DNA of 64,000 nt from Sideroxydans lithotrophicus (GCA_020723185.1 DYJI01000001.1:186001-250000); one strand, 5' to 3'. Positions 9,185 through 17,965 are shown, counted from the stretch's first letter. Notes: a model not told the origin generated them from the sequence alone. Program-made: numbers and translations.

Positions 9185-10321
9185 ATGAATCCCGCATCCA
9201 AATTCCTCCCTGTCCTGCTGGCGCTGTCTCTGGCTGCCTGCGGTGGCGGTGACAAGAAATCCGCCGCACCCGCCGCCGGAGCCGGGGCCATGCCGCCGCC
9301 GCCCGAGGTCGAAGTCGTCACCATCGCGACCGGCAACGCCACTTACACGCGCGACCTGCCAGGCCGCGTGCAAGCCTTCCGCACCGCGCAAGTGCGCGCC
9401 CGCGTCGATGGCGTGGTCGAGCAGCGTCTGTTCAAGGAAGGCAGCGACGTGACCGAGGGCACACAGTTGTTCCGCATCGATGCACGCAACTATCGCGCTA
9501 CTGCCGAGGCGGCCAACGCCGACGCCGCGCTGGCCTACCAGAATCTGGATCGCGCCAAGCGCCTGCTCGAGATCAAAGCCATCAGCCAGCAGGAGTACGA
9601 CCTGACCCTGGCCAAGGCGGCGCAGGCGCGCGCGGCACTGGTGCGTGCCAACGAGGACGTCACCAACGCCGGCGCACCCGCGCCCATCTCCGGTCACATC
9701 GGCCGCAGCGAAGTGAGCGAGGGCGCACTGGTCAGCAAGAATGCCGCTACCCTGCTGGCGACCGTCGAGCAACTCGACCCGGTGTATGTGAATTTTTCCC
9801 AGTCCGCCGCCGACCTGCTGCGCCTGCGCCAGGCCGTGGCGACCGGCGTGCTGAAACGCGCCGATGCCGCCGACGTCGAGCTGATGCTGGAGGACGGCAG
9901 CGTGTATCACAAGACCGGCCGTATCTTCTTCACCGACCTGGCAGTGGATGCCAACACCGGCTCGGTCTCCTTGCGCGCCCAGTTCCCTAACCCGAAACGC
10001 GAGCTGCTACCCGGCATGTTCGTGCGTCTGCGCTTCCCCGAGGCAATGGCGGAGAACGTGATCCGCGTGCCGCAGCGTGCGGTGCAGTCCGGCGCACAGG
10101 GTCAGTTCGTGATGACCGTGGGCCCGGACGGCAAGGTCGCGCCGCGCCCGGTCACCACCAGCGGCATGGCGGGAGCGGATTTCGTCATCGCTTCCGGCCT
10201 GAAACCGGGCGACCAGGTCATCGTCAATGGCCTGCAGAAAGCACGCCCCGGTACGGTCGTGAAACCGGTGCCGCTGGCGACCACCATGAAGATGGAAAGC
10301 CAGCTTTCCGCTGCGAAGTAA
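9185..10321 (+). CDS. acrA: RND efflux periplasmic adaptor (AcrA/MexA family)
   Basis: Membrane-fusion lipoprotein bridging the RND pump and an outer-membrane channel. ATG 9185 follows GAGGAC and begins a lipoprotein signal (LLALSLAAC). Then come a beta-barrel/lipoyl half (VEVVTIATGNATYTRDLPG; VRARVDGVVEQRLFKEGS), an alpha-helical hairpin, the second lipoyl half (APISGHIGRSEVSEGALVS), and the C-terminal barrel (RELLPGMFVRLRFPE). Total is 378 residues. Compared with E. coli AcrA from memory, each hairpin helix is seven residues shorter. acrB follows after 6 nt. No TolC/OprM-type gene is nearby, so the channel is encoded elsewhere. Confidence 0.93.
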   Translation: MNPASKFLPVLLALSLAACGGGDKKSAAPAAGAGAMPPPPEVEVVTIATGNATYTRDLPGRVQAFRTAQVRARVDGVVEQRLFKEGSDVTEGTQLFRIDARNYRATAEAANADAALAYQNLDRAKRLLEIKAISQQEYDLTLAKAAQARAALVRANEDVTNAGAPAPISGHIGRSEVSEGALVSKNAATLLATVEQLDPVYVNFSQSAADLLRLRQAVATGVLKRADAADVELMLEDGSVYHKTGRIFFTDLAVDANTGSVSLRAQFPNPKRELLPGMFVRLRFPEAMAENVIRVPQRAVQSGAQGQFVMTVGPDGKVAPRPVTTSGMAGADFVIASGLKPGDQVIVNGLQKARPGTVVKPVPLATTMKMESQLSAAK

Positions 10322-10327
10322 CACGCC

Positions 10328-13300
10328 ATGCTCGCCCGCTTCTTCATCGACCGCCCCATCTTCGCGTGGGTCATCGCGCTGGTCATCCTGCTGGCCGGTG
10401 TGCTGGCATTGCGCGGCCTGCCCATCGCGCAATATCCCTCCGTCGCACCGCCCGCGCTGTCGGTCAGCGTCACCTATCCCGGCGCTTCGGCCGACGTGGT
10501 GGAAGAGACCGTCATCGCCCTGCTCGAACAGGAGATGAACGGCATAGAGGACCTGCTGTACATGGAGTCCGCCGCCGAGCTGGGGCGCGGCAGCATCACG
10601 CTGACCTTCGAGGCCGGCACCAACCTCGACTTCGCTTCGGTCGAGACACAGAACCGCGTCAAGCGTGCCGAGATCCGCCTGCCGGAGGAAGTGCGGCGCA
10701 TGGGCGTGACGGTGACCAAGTCGGCACGCAACTACGTGATGATCGTGTCGCTGATCTCGCCGGACAAGAGTTACGACAACGTGGCGCTGGGCAGCTATGC
10801 CGCCGCCAACGTGCTGGACAGTGTGCGCCGCGTGCCCGGTGTGGGGGAAGCCATGCTGTTCGGTACCGAGTATTCGATGCGCCTGTGGCTGAAGCCGGAG
10901 AAGCTACAGGCCTATGGCGTCTCGCCGGCCGACATCTCCAAAGCCGTGCGCGCGCAGAACGCGCAGATGTCCACCGGTGAACTGGGCCAGCTGCCTTCCG
11001 CGTCCGGTCAGGAACTGAATGCGGTGATCGTGACCAGAAGCCGCCTCGCCACACCGGAAGAGTTCGGCAACATCCTCATCCGCACCAATCCGGACGGCTC
11101 CACCCTGCGCGTGAAGGATGTGGCCCGCGTGGAGCTGGGCGCGCAGGACTACTCGGTACGTGCGCGCATCGACGGTCAGCCCGCTGCCGGCATCGCCATC
11201 CGTCTGACGCCCGATGCGAACGCGCTGGAGACCGTGGCCGCTGTGAAGGCGCGCATGACCGAGATGGCGAAGTTCTTCCCGCAGGGCGTCGACTGGCTGG
11301 TGCCGTATGACACCTCCAAGTTCATCGAGATCTCCATCAAGGAAGTGCTGAAGAGCCTGGCCGAGGCGCTGCTACTGGTGTTCCTGGTGATGTACCTGTT
11401 CCTCGGCAACCTGCGTGCCACGCTGATCCCCACCATCGTGATCCCCATCGCGCTGGTCGGTGCGCTGGTCGGCCTGTATCTGCTGGGTTATTCCATCAAC
11501 GTGCTGACGCTGTTCGCCATGGTGCTCGCCATCGGTATCGTGGTGGACGATGCCATCGTGGTGGTGGAGAACGTGGAGCGCATCATGACCACGGAGAACC
11601 TGCCGCCGCGCGAAGCCACACGCAAGGCGATGGACCAGATCATCGGTGCCATCATCGCCATCACGCTGGTGCTGTCGGCGGTGTTCATCCCGATGGCGCT
11701 ATTCCCCGGATCGACCGGCGCGATCTATCGCCAGTTCGCAGTGACGCTGGTGCTGACCATGGGCTTCTCAGCGCTGATGGCGCTGACACTCACGCCAGCG
11801 CTGTGCGCCACCCTGCTCAAGCACACGCCGGGCAAGGATGACCTGGTACCGGCCTCCGGCCCCCTGCACTGGTTCCATGACGCCTTCGCCCGCCTGACCC
11901 AGCGCTATGTCGGCGCAGTGGGCGGGATCGTACGCAAGGCGGCGCGCTACCTGCTGGTGTATGCCGCCATCCTCGTGGCCGTGGGCTGGATGTTCAGCAA
12001 ACTGCCAGGCAGCTTCCTGCCGTCGGAAGACCAGGGATATTTCGTCAGCGTGATCCAGCTGCCGCCGGGCGCAACACATGACCGCACGGTCGAAGTGCTG
12101 TCGCAGGTGGAGCAGTATTACCTCGGCCTGAAGGAAGTCGACCACGTGATCGGTGTGGCGGGATTCTCTTTCTTCGGACGCGGCCAGAACGCGGCCATCA
12201 CTTTCGTGCGCCTGAAGGACTGGAGCGAACGTCCGGGCGAGGCCAGCAATTCCAACACGCTGGCACGCAACGCCAACATGGCGCTGTTCCGCATCAAGCA
12301 GGCGATGATCTTCGCCATCAATCCGCCGCCCATCCCCGAGCTGGCGGCGGCCGGCGGTTTCGACTTCCGCCTGCAGGACCGCGGCGGTATGGGCCGCGAG
12401 AAACTGCTGGAAGCGCGCAACATGGCACTGGGCATGGCGATGCAGAATCCTGTGTTGGCCGGCGTGCGTCCCGAAGGCCAGGAAGCCGGCCCGCAGCTGT
12501 TTCTCGACGTGGACCGCGTCAAGGCCGAGGCGCTGGGCGTCTCCATCACCGACCTGAACGAGACTCTGCAATCCATGCTGGGCGGTGCCTACATCAACGA
12601 CTTCGTGCGTCAGGGTCGCGTACTGCGCGTGCAGATGCAGGCCGAGGCCGACACACGCCGCACGCCGGACGACATCCTCAACATCGCCGTGCGCAACAAG
12701 CAGGGCGGCATGGTGCCGCTGTCCGCCATCGCCAAGGCGAGCTGGATCAGCGGCTCGCCCAAGCTGGATCGTTACAACGGCCTGCCCGCGATGAAGATCG
12801 CCGGCGGTCCCGCGCCGGGACGCAGTTCCGGTGAAGCGATGCAGGCGATGCAGGAGATCGCCGCCAAGCTGCCGCCGGGATTCGGTTTCGAATGGTCGGG
12901 CACCGCGCGCGAAGAGATCCAGTCCGGTGCACAATCCTCGCTGCTGTTCGGCGTCTCCATCATTGTGGTGTTCCTGTGTCTGGCGGCGCTGTACGAGAGC
13001 TGGTCCATCCCGTTCGCGGTGATGCTGGCGGTGCCGCTGGGCGTGTTCGGCGCACTGCTGGCGGTGACGCTGCGAGAGTTGCCGAACGATGTGTACTTCA
13101 AGGTCGGCCTGATCGCCATCATCGGCCTGTCGTCCAAGAACGCGATCCTGATCATCGAGTTCGCGCGCAAGCTGCAGGACGAGGGCATGAGCTTGGTGGA
13201 CGCCACGCTGGAAGCCTGCCGTCTGCGGTTCCGCCCCATCCTGATGACCTCGTTCGCCTTCATGGCGGGCGTGCTGCCGCTGGCCATCTCCACCGGCGCG

Positions 13301-13444
13301 GGCGCGCAGAGCCGCCACGCCATCGGTACCGGCGTCATCGGCGGCATGCTCACCGCCACGCTGTTCGCGGTGTTCCTGGTGCCGGTGTTCTTCGTCATCA
13401 TGCGCCGCTTCTTCCCGGGCCATTCGCGCAAGCACGTCGACTAG
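10328..13444 (+). CDS. acrB: RND multidrug efflux transporter (AcrB/MexB family, HAE1)
   Basis: Proton-driven inner-membrane efflux pump of 1038 residues, close to AcrB in length. It starts MLARFFIDRPIFAWVIAL, typical of the first transmembrane helix. The proton-relay motif GIVVDDAIVVVENVER places the key aspartates at 407 and 408, the same numbers as in AcrB, and GLSSKNAILIIEFA carries the conserved lysine of TM10. Two large periplasmic loops and twelve membrane helices can be traced. Substrates cannot be predicted. It ends 69 nt before pyrC, with no canonical terminator; a 12-bp inverted repeat lies in that gap. Confidence 0.96.
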   Translation: MLARFFIDRPIFAWVIALVILLAGVLALRGLPIAQYPSVAPPALSVSVTYPGASADVVEETVIALLEQEMNGIEDLLYMESAAELGRGSITLTFEAGTNLDFASVETQNRVKRAEIRLPEEVRRMGVTVTKSARNYVMIVSLISPDKSYDNVALGSYAAANVLDSVRRVPGVGEAMLFGTEYSMRLWLKPEKLQAYGVSPADISKAVRAQNAQMSTGELGQLPSASGQELNAVIVTRSRLATPEEFGNILIRTNPDGSTLRVKDVARVELGAQDYSVRARIDGQPAAGIAIRLTPDANALETVAAVKARMTEMAKFFPQGVDWLVPYDTSKFIEISIKEVLKSLAEALLLVFLVMYLFLGNLRATLIPTIVIPIALVGALVGLYLLGYSINVLTLFAMVLAIGIVVDDAIVVVENVERIMTTENLPPREATRKAMDQIIGAIIAITLVLSAVFIPMALFPGSTGAIYRQFAVTLVLTMGFSALMALTLTPALCATLLKHTPGKDDLVPASGPLHWFHDAFARLTQRYVGAVGGIVRKAARYLLVYAAILVAVGWMFSKLPGSFLPSEDQGYFVSVIQLPPGATHDRTVEVLSQVEQYYLGLKEVDHVIGVAGFSFFGRGQNAAITFVRLKDWSERPGEASNSNTLARNANMALFRIKQAMIFAINPPPIPELAAAGGFDFRLQDRGGMGREKLLEARNMALGMAMQNPVLAGVRPEGQEAGPQLFLDVDRVKAEALGVSITDLNETLQSMLGGAYINDFVRQGRVLRVQMQAEADTRRTPDDILNIAVRNKQGGMVPLSAIAKASWISGSPKLDRYNGLPAMKIAGGPAPGRSSGEAMQAMQEIAAKLPPGFGFEWSGTAREEIQSGAQSSLLFGVSIIVVFLCLAALYESWSIPFAVMLAVPLGVFGALLAVTLRELPNDVYFKVGLIAIIGLSSKNAILIIEFARKLQDEGMSLVDATLEACRLRFRPILMTSFAFMAGVLPLAISTGAGAQSRHAIGTGVIGGMLTATLFAVFLVPVFFVIMRRFFPGHSRKHVD

Positions 13445-13475
13445 GCGGCACCGAACGACTCGCGAGCAATCGCGC

Positions 13476-13508
13476 TACAATCCCGGCTGACTTCAATCAG
13501 CCGGGATT
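13476..13508 (+). promoter_or_regulatory. pyrC control region: -10 box fused to a perfect 12-bp hairpin
   Basis: TACAAT at 13476-13481 is a good -10 box; no convincing -35 is present. Overlapping its last three bases is an inverted repeat with arms 13479-13490 and 13497-13508, twelve perfect pairs around a 6-nt loop (CTTCAA). The only SD-like bases before the pyrC ATG, GGGA at 13503-13506, lie inside the right arm and would pair with TCCC of the left arm. Start-site choice, or read-through from acrB, would therefore decide whether the ribosome site is open. Confidence 0.55.
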
Positions 13509-13513
13509 CTTCC

Positions 13514-14548
13514 ATGCAACAACTCACCCTCACCCGCCCCGACGACTGGCACCTGCACTTGCGCGACGACGCGCTGATGGCTTCGGTGCTGCCCGACACC
13601 GCCCGCCAGTTCGCCCGCGCCATCGTCATGCCCAACCTGCGTCCGCCCGTCACCACCACCGCGCAGGCCGTGGCTTACCGCGAGCGCATCCTCAAGGCAT
13701 TGCCGGCGGGCATGAAGTTCGAACCGCTGATGACGCTGTACCTCACCGATATCACCAGTGCCGAAGAGATCAAAAAGGCCAAAGCCAGCGGTGTGGTGCA
13801 TGCGGTGAAGCTGTACCCGGCGGGTGCCACCACCAACTCCGATGCTGGCGTCACCGACCTGCGCAAGACCTATGCCGCGCTGGAAGAGATGCAGCGTTGC
13901 GGCATGCCGCTGCTGGTGCACGGCGAAGTCACCAGCGCGGATATCGACATCTTCGACCGCGAAGCCGTGTTCATCGAGCGCGTGATGCAACCGCTGCTGA
14001 AAGACCTGCCCGGCCTGCGCGTGGTGTTCGAACACATCACCACCAAAGATGCCGCGCAGTTCGTCGCCAGCGCACCCGACACCATCGCCGCCACGCTTAC
14101 CCCGCAGCACCTGCTCTACAACCGCAACGCCATGCTGGTCGGCGGCATCCGCCCGCACTTCTACTGCCTGCCGATATTGAAGCGCGAGACGCACCGCGAA
14201 GCGCTGGTCAAAGCCGCCACCAGCGGCAGCAGGAAATTCTTCCTCGGCACCGACAGCGCCCCGCACGCCCAGCACACCAAGGAGAACGCCTGCGGCTGTG
14301 CCGGCTGCTATACCGCGCACAGCGCCATCGAGCTGTATGCCGAAGCGTTCGAGGCAGCGGGCGCGCTGGACAAGCTGGAGGCATTCGCCAGCTTCCACGG
14401 CGCGGACTACTACGGCCTGCCGCGCAACACAGAGACGATCTCGCTGCGCAAGGATGCGTGGCAGGTGCCTGCTTCGGTGGGATTCGGCGAGCATAAGCTG
14501 GTGCCGCTACGGGCTGGCGAGACGATGCAGTGGAGGCTGGTGAAGTAG
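13514..14548 (+). CDS. pyrC: Dihydroorotase PyrC (type II, catalytic)
   Basis: Cyclises carbamoyl aspartate to dihydroorotate in pyrimidine synthesis. The 344-residue protein has the complete metal site: HLHLRD with His13 and His15, the lysine that becomes carboxylated (Lys99 in [16 protein letters not shown]), [18 protein letters not shown] and GTDSAPH with the catalytic aspartate. It is the short class II form of enteric bacteria. It stands alone here; the pyrB-linked dihydroorotase-like protein at 39.7 kb has lost these residues, so this gene must supply the activity. Expression is probably set by the hairpin just upstream. Confidence 0.96.
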   Translation: MQQLTLTRPDDWHLHLRDDALMASVLPDTARQFARAIVMPNLRPPVTTTAQAVAYRERILKALPAGMKFEPLMTLYLTDITSAEEIKKAKASGVVHAVKLYPAGATTNSDAGVTDLRKTYAALEEMQRCGMPLLVHGEVTSADIDIFDREAVFIERVMQPLLKDLPGLRVVFEHITTKDAAQFVASAPDTIAATLTPQHLLYNRNAMLVGGIRPHFYCLPILKRETHREALVKAATSGSRKFFLGTDSAPHAQHTKENACGCAGCYTAHSAIELYAEAFEAAGALDKLEAFASFHGADYYGLPRNTETISLRKDAWQVPASVGFGEHKLVPLRAGETMQWRLVK

Positions 14549-14688
14549 GCTACGCGGCTCGTGCAACGACAGGATATTGCTTGTGCGTGGCTTTTCAGCG
14601 ACGGCAGGGATAGGCGAATAGCTGGTTATTCCTGCGGATGCGCGTGTGTATGGGCCTTACAATGGGCGCTCAGTTTCGGGAGGACATG

Positions 14689-15216
14689 ATGGTACGCAAG
14701 ATACGCACCACAAAATCCGGCAAGGGGGAGACGCCGCCCAGTGATATCAGCCTGCGGGACGCCGTCATACTCGATGCGCTGGTCGATTCCTTGCACTCGA
14801 TCTTCGAGACGATGATGGGTACCAAAGTCGAGATGGGTGCCCCCTTTCCGAAACCGGCGAATACTGTGCAAAGCGGCGTCTCTGCCCTGATCGGCATGAG
14901 CTCCGATGACGCACGCGGCAGCGTGGCCATCTGCTTGCCCATGCCTGCCCTGAACGAGATCTCCCGCAGGCTGCTGGGTGAGGAGATCACAACTATCGAC
15001 GGGGAAGCAGCCGGTCTGGCGGGCGAGATTTCCAATATGCTGGCGGGTGGTGCGAAGCGCATCCTGTCCGAGAAGGGTATGGAGTTCGATATGCAGACAC
15101 CACGCATGATGCACGGCGATGGCCACGAGATCGCGCATCATCACGACGGGCAGACCATGCTGTTGCCGGTGAACATGAACGGTCATGAGTTCTTCGTCGA
15201 ACTGAATTTCGTGTGA
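14689..15216 (+). CDS. CheX/CheC-like phosphatase-domain protein
   Basis: A 175-residue cytoplasmic protein with a CheX-like fold: the segment GLAGEISNMLAGGAKRIL carries the E-x-x-N phosphatase motif (Glu113, Asn116) that attacks phospho-aspartate of receiver domains. The flanking SVAICLPMPAL and QTMLLPVNMNGHEFFVELNF match the usual beta strands. ATG 14689 has GGGAGGA five bases upstream; ATG 14686 is too close to it. It heads a tight four-gene operon. No receiver partner is adjacent, but PilG, PilH and the PilL receiver are encoded in this window. Stand-alone CheX proteins in betaproteobacteria are poorly characterised. Confidence 0.78.
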   Translation: MVRKIRTTKSGKGETPPSDISLRDAVILDALVDSLHSIFETMMGTKVEMGAPFPKPANTVQSGVSALIGMSSDDARGSVAICLPMPALNEISRRLLGEEITTIDGEAAGLAGEISNMLAGGAKRILSEKGMEFDMQTPRMMHGDGHEIAHHHDGQTMLLPVNMNGHEFFVELNFV

Positions 15217-15224
15217 GTCGGGCA

Positions 15225-15764
15225 ATGCGGTTATCCAGCTACCTCGACACTACGCCTGTCATCGGGCACAAGGTCTACCTGCACCCTTCCTGCCAGGTGA
15301 TCGGCGATGTGACGATCGGCGAGGATAGTTCCGTCTGGTGCAACACGGTGTTGCGCGGTGATGTGAACCGCATCGTGATCGGCCGCGGTTCCAACGTGCA
15401 GGACCTGAGCATGGGCCATGTGTCGCACAAGACACCCGACAAACCGGATGGCTCGCCGCTCATCATCGGCGACTACGTGACCATCGGCCATTCGGTGATC
15501 CTGCATGGCTGCTCTATCGGCAACGAATGTCTGATCGGCATGGGTTCCATCATCATGGACGATGTGGTGGTCCCTGATCATGTGATGGTGGGTGCGGGCA
15601 GTTTGATCTCACCGGGGAAGACACTGGAGGCGGGCATGTTGTATATGGGGCGTCCGGCCAAGGCGGTACGCGCGCTGACCGGGGACGAGTTGCGTTACCT
15701 GCGTTATTCCGCCGAGCATTACATCCGCGTGAAAGACAACTATCTGCGTGGCGGAACAAGCTGA
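15225..15764 (+). CDS. Gamma-carbonic-anhydrase-like hexapeptide-repeat protein (YrdA/PaaY type)
   Basis: Left-handed beta-helix protein of 179 residues. The hexapeptide repeats run through QVIGDVTIGEDSSVWCNTVLRGDVNRIVIG, and three potential zinc-binding histidines are present: MGHVSH and IGHSVILHG. Members can be carbonic anhydrases, but many have no proven activity. ATG 15225 is preferred over GTG 15213, which would overlap the CheX-like stop; neither has a strong SD, so translational coupling is likely. The next gene begins 1 nt after the stop. Confidence 0.87.
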   Translation: MRLSSYLDTTPVIGHKVYLHPSCQVIGDVTIGEDSSVWCNTVLRGDVNRIVIGRGSNVQDLSMGHVSHKTPDKPDGSPLIIGDYVTIGHSVILHGCSIGNECLIGMGSIIMDDVVVPDHVMVGAGSLISPGKTLEAGMLYMGRPAKAVRALTGDELRYLRYSAEHYIRVKDNYLRGGTS

Positions 15765-15765
15765 T

Positions 15766-16140
15766 ATGTTCGGCACGGAAATCGAAATGCAGATCGAACG
15801 GGAGCTGGAGCTGGAGATCGAACGCAAGTGCCTGCTTCTGCGGCTGGACTGCAATGACCATGCTGCGCTGCACCATTTCGCCCATGATGTGTTGAGCCAT
15901 CTGGAGAGCTACGGCAAGGCGGCTGCGAGCGGCGACATGCAGGCGCGCATCAAGATCGAGCTGTATGGACTGGCAGTGCTGATGCACAAGGCCAATGTCA
16001 CCACCTTCGGCCCGGCCTACATGACGCAGCTGGACGCCCTCTCCCGGCAGCAGGGTGCCTGGGTGAACATCGCGCAGGCCATATGGAGCGAGCTGGAAAC
16101 ACGCAATGTGATGAGTAACCTGAGGAATGAGCAAGCATGA
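15766..16140 (+). CDS. Conserved-looking hypothetical protein, function unknown
   Basis: A 124-residue, probably all-helical soluble protein I do not recognise. It opens with a strongly charged helix rich in glutamate (EIEMQIERELELEIERK), continues with a histidine-containing stretch (NDHAALHHFAHDVLSHLESY) and ends with a W-rich helix (QAIWSELETRN). There is no signal peptide or membrane segment. It is very likely a true gene because it is wedged between two others, starting 1 nt after the carbonic-anhydrase-like stop (TGATATG) and overlapping DUF2288 by 4 nt. A GTG six codons earlier (15748) is an alternative start. Confidence 0.68.
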   Translation: MFGTEIEMQIERELELEIERKCLLLRLDCNDHAALHHFAHDVLSHLESYGKAAASGDMQARIKIELYGLAVLMHKANVTTFGPAYMTQLDALSRQQGAWVNIAQAIWSELETRNVMSNLRNEQA

Positions 16141-16448
16141 ATCCGGAGAAGAACGAAAAGCTGCTGCGCGGCCAGATCAATCTCGAGACCGCGCAGATCG
16201 CCTGGCGGGAGCTGCAACGTTTTTTTGCCAGTGGTGCGACGGTGTATGTCGGGCCAGAGCTCGACCTGGTCGAGGTGGCCTACCAGATCGCCAAGGACAA
16301 TGCGGCGCAAGTCGCGGAGTGGATGGAACACGGCCACATCGCCCGTGTCACCGATGCCCAGGCGCTTGCCTGGCATGATGCCGACGCTATCGTGTGGGCC
16401 GTGGTCGCAAGACCGTACGTGCTGATCCAGGAACACCGGCAGTCCTGA
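16137..16448 (+). CDS. DUF2288 family protein
   Basis: A 103-residue protein that matches what I remember of DUF2288: LETAQIAWRELQRFFASG, LDLVEVAYQIAKDNAAQVAEWM and a C-terminal WAVVARPYVLIQ. The family is small, soluble and of unknown function, found mainly in proteobacteria and cyanobacteria. It overlaps the preceding unknown gene by ATGA and is last in the four-gene operon starting with the CheX-like protein. Twenty-six nt separate its stop from that of the convergent pap gene, with no obvious terminator hairpin. Confidence 0.8.
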   Translation: MNPEKNEKLLRGQINLETAQIAWRELQRFFASGATVYVGPELDLVEVAYQIAKDNAAQVAEWMEHGHIARVTDAQALAWHDADAIVWAVVARPYVLIQEHRQS

Positions 16449-16474
16449 CCTGCGGTGCGTCCAGCCAGCGCGCC

Positions 16475-17965
16475 CTATTTCACTTTCTTCAGTGCCGCTT
16501 CGATGCGGTCGCTCAATGTCTTCAGCACCTTGATGCGGGCGAAGTTCTTGTCGTTGGCCTCGACCAGCGTCCACGGCGCGATCTCGGTGCTGGTGCGGTC
16601 CACCATGTCACACACCGCACGTTCGTAGTCATCCCACTTCTCGCGGTTGCGCCAATCCTCCTCGGTGATCTTGAATCGCTTGAAGCCGATCTTCTCGCGC
16701 TCCTTGAAACGGCGCAGCTGCTCTTCCTTACTGATCGCCAGCCAGAACTTGACCACCACGATGTCGTGCCGGTCCAACTGCGTCTCGAAGTCGTTGATCT
16801 CGCTGTAGGCGCGCATCCAGTCTGCCTCGGAACAGAACTTCTCGACGCGCTCCACCAGCACGCGGCCATACCAGGAACGGTCGAAGATGATGACGCGTCC
16901 CTTGCGCGGGATGTGCCGCCAGAAGCGCCACAGATAGGGCTGGGCCCGCTCTTCTTCGGTGGGCGCGGCGATGGGCACGATGTTGTATTGCCGCGCGTCG
17001 AGTGCACTGGTGATGCGTCGGATGGCACCGCCCTTTCCGGCGGCATCGTTGCCCTCGAACATGGCGAGCACGGTGATCTTGCCGAATTTTGGCGAGCGCG
17101 TGAGCAGGGCCAGCTTGCCCTGGTATTTCTCCAGTTCGGCCTCGTATTTCTTCTTGTCCAGCTTCTGCTTCAGGTCCAGCGTCTTCAGCACGTTCAGCCG
17201 GTCGATGGACGGCATCGGCGGTGGCGCGGTGATGGCAGCCGGTTTCTTCTCGGCCGCCTTCATCCGCTTCTCGATCGCATCGAGGATGATCTTGCCCACG
17301 GTGAGGCTGCGATAACGGGGGTCGTAGCCTTCGACGATGGTCCACGGCGCGACAGCGGTGCTGGTATGACGGATCACCCTTTCGTTGACGGCGCTGAACT
17401 TGTCATACATGGTGTAGTGCTCCCAGTCACGCTTGGTCACACGCCAGCGCGTCTTGGGATCCTTCTCCAGCGACTTGAGCCGTTTCTGCTGCTTCTCCTT
17501 GGACAGATGCATCCAGAACTTGAGCACCAGCGCACCCTCGTCCACCAGCATCTTCTCCAGTCGCTTGGCACGCTCCAGACTCTGGTCCAGCTCGGCGTTC
17601 TTGGTCACACCACGCACGCGGTTGAGGATGGGCCAGGTATACCAGGAGCCGAGGAAGATGCCGATGCGCCCCTTGGGCGGCAGCGCGCGCCAGAAGCGCC
17701 ACATCATGGGTCGGTCGAGTTCCTCGTCGGAAGGTTCGCCCATACCGTGTGTCTGCAGGAAACGCGGGTCCATCCATTCATTGAGCAGGTTCACCGTCTC
17801 GCCGCGCCCTGCGCCATCCACACCGCCGATGAGGATGACGACCGGGAATTTCGCCTGTTTCGCCAGCTCCATCTGCGCATCCAGCAAGGCTTCGCGCAGC
17901 TTGGGCACTTCGGTGTCATAGGTGGCTTTGTCTATCTTGTGTCCCAGTTCGGCGGATTCAAACAT
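16475..17965 (-). CDS. pap: Polyphosphate:AMP phosphotransferase (two-domain PPK2, class II)
   Basis: Uses polyphosphate to phosphorylate AMP to ADP. The 496 residues are two fused PPK2 domains. The C-terminal copy keeps the active motifs: Walker A FEGNDAAGKGGAIRR near 300-315, and lid/Walker B IFDRSWYGRVLVERVE near 363-378. The N-terminal copy is degenerate: GGVDGAGRGETV has Arg54 in place of the Walker lysine, and LGSWYTWPI replaces the DRSWYxR motif. This half-dead arrangement is known for the class. It sits 16 nt from sixA, transcribed the same way, in a block with ppk1. Confidence 0.92.
   Translation of the reverse strand: MFESAELGHKIDKATYDTEVPKLREALLDAQMELAKQAKFPVVILIGGVDGAGRGETVNLLNEWMDPRFLQTHGMGEPSDEELDRPMMWRFWRALPPKGRIGIFLGSWYTWPILNRVRGVTKNAELDQSLERAKRLEKMLVDEGALVLKFWMHLSKEKQQKRLKSLEKDPKTRWRVTKRDWEHYTMYDKFSAVNERVIRHTSTAVAPWTIVEGYDPRYRSLTVGKIILDAIEKRMKAAEKKPAAITAPPPMPSIDRLNVLKTLDLKQKLDKKKYEAELEKYQGKLALLTRSPKFGKITVLAMFEGNDAAGKGGAIRRITSALDARQYNIVPIAAPTEEERAQPYLWRFWRHIPRKGRVIIFDRSWYGRVLVERVEKFCSEADWMRAYSEINDFETQLDRHDIVVVKFWLAISKEEQLRRFKEREKIGFKRFKITEEDWRNREKWDDYERAVCDMVDRTSTEIAPWTLVEANDKNFARIKVLKTLSDRIEAALKKVK

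Noticed and set aside
11768-13435. A 555-codon open frame on the minus strand opposite acrB
   Set aside because: It is Arg/His/Gln-rich with no domain pattern and mirrors acrB, whose GC-rich codons suppress stops on the other strand. Similar shadows lie opposite pap (16394-18004), ppk1 (18924-20483), atpD (52016-53458) and atpA (54248-55987).
13479-13508. The pyrC hairpin as an acrAB terminator
   Set aside because: It is followed by CTTCCATG, not a run of T, and it lies directly against the pyrC start, so a regulatory role is more likely.
12892-14496. A 534-codon plus-strand frame spanning the acrB end and pyrC
   Set aside because: It crosses two genes with intact motifs in other frames and has low-complexity Arg/His-rich composition.
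14549-14688. Promoter or small RNA in the 140-bp gap before the CheX-like gene
   Set aside because: TACAAT occurs at 14658-14663 but without a usable -35, and no stable fold or terminator was evident, so I do not list it as a feature.
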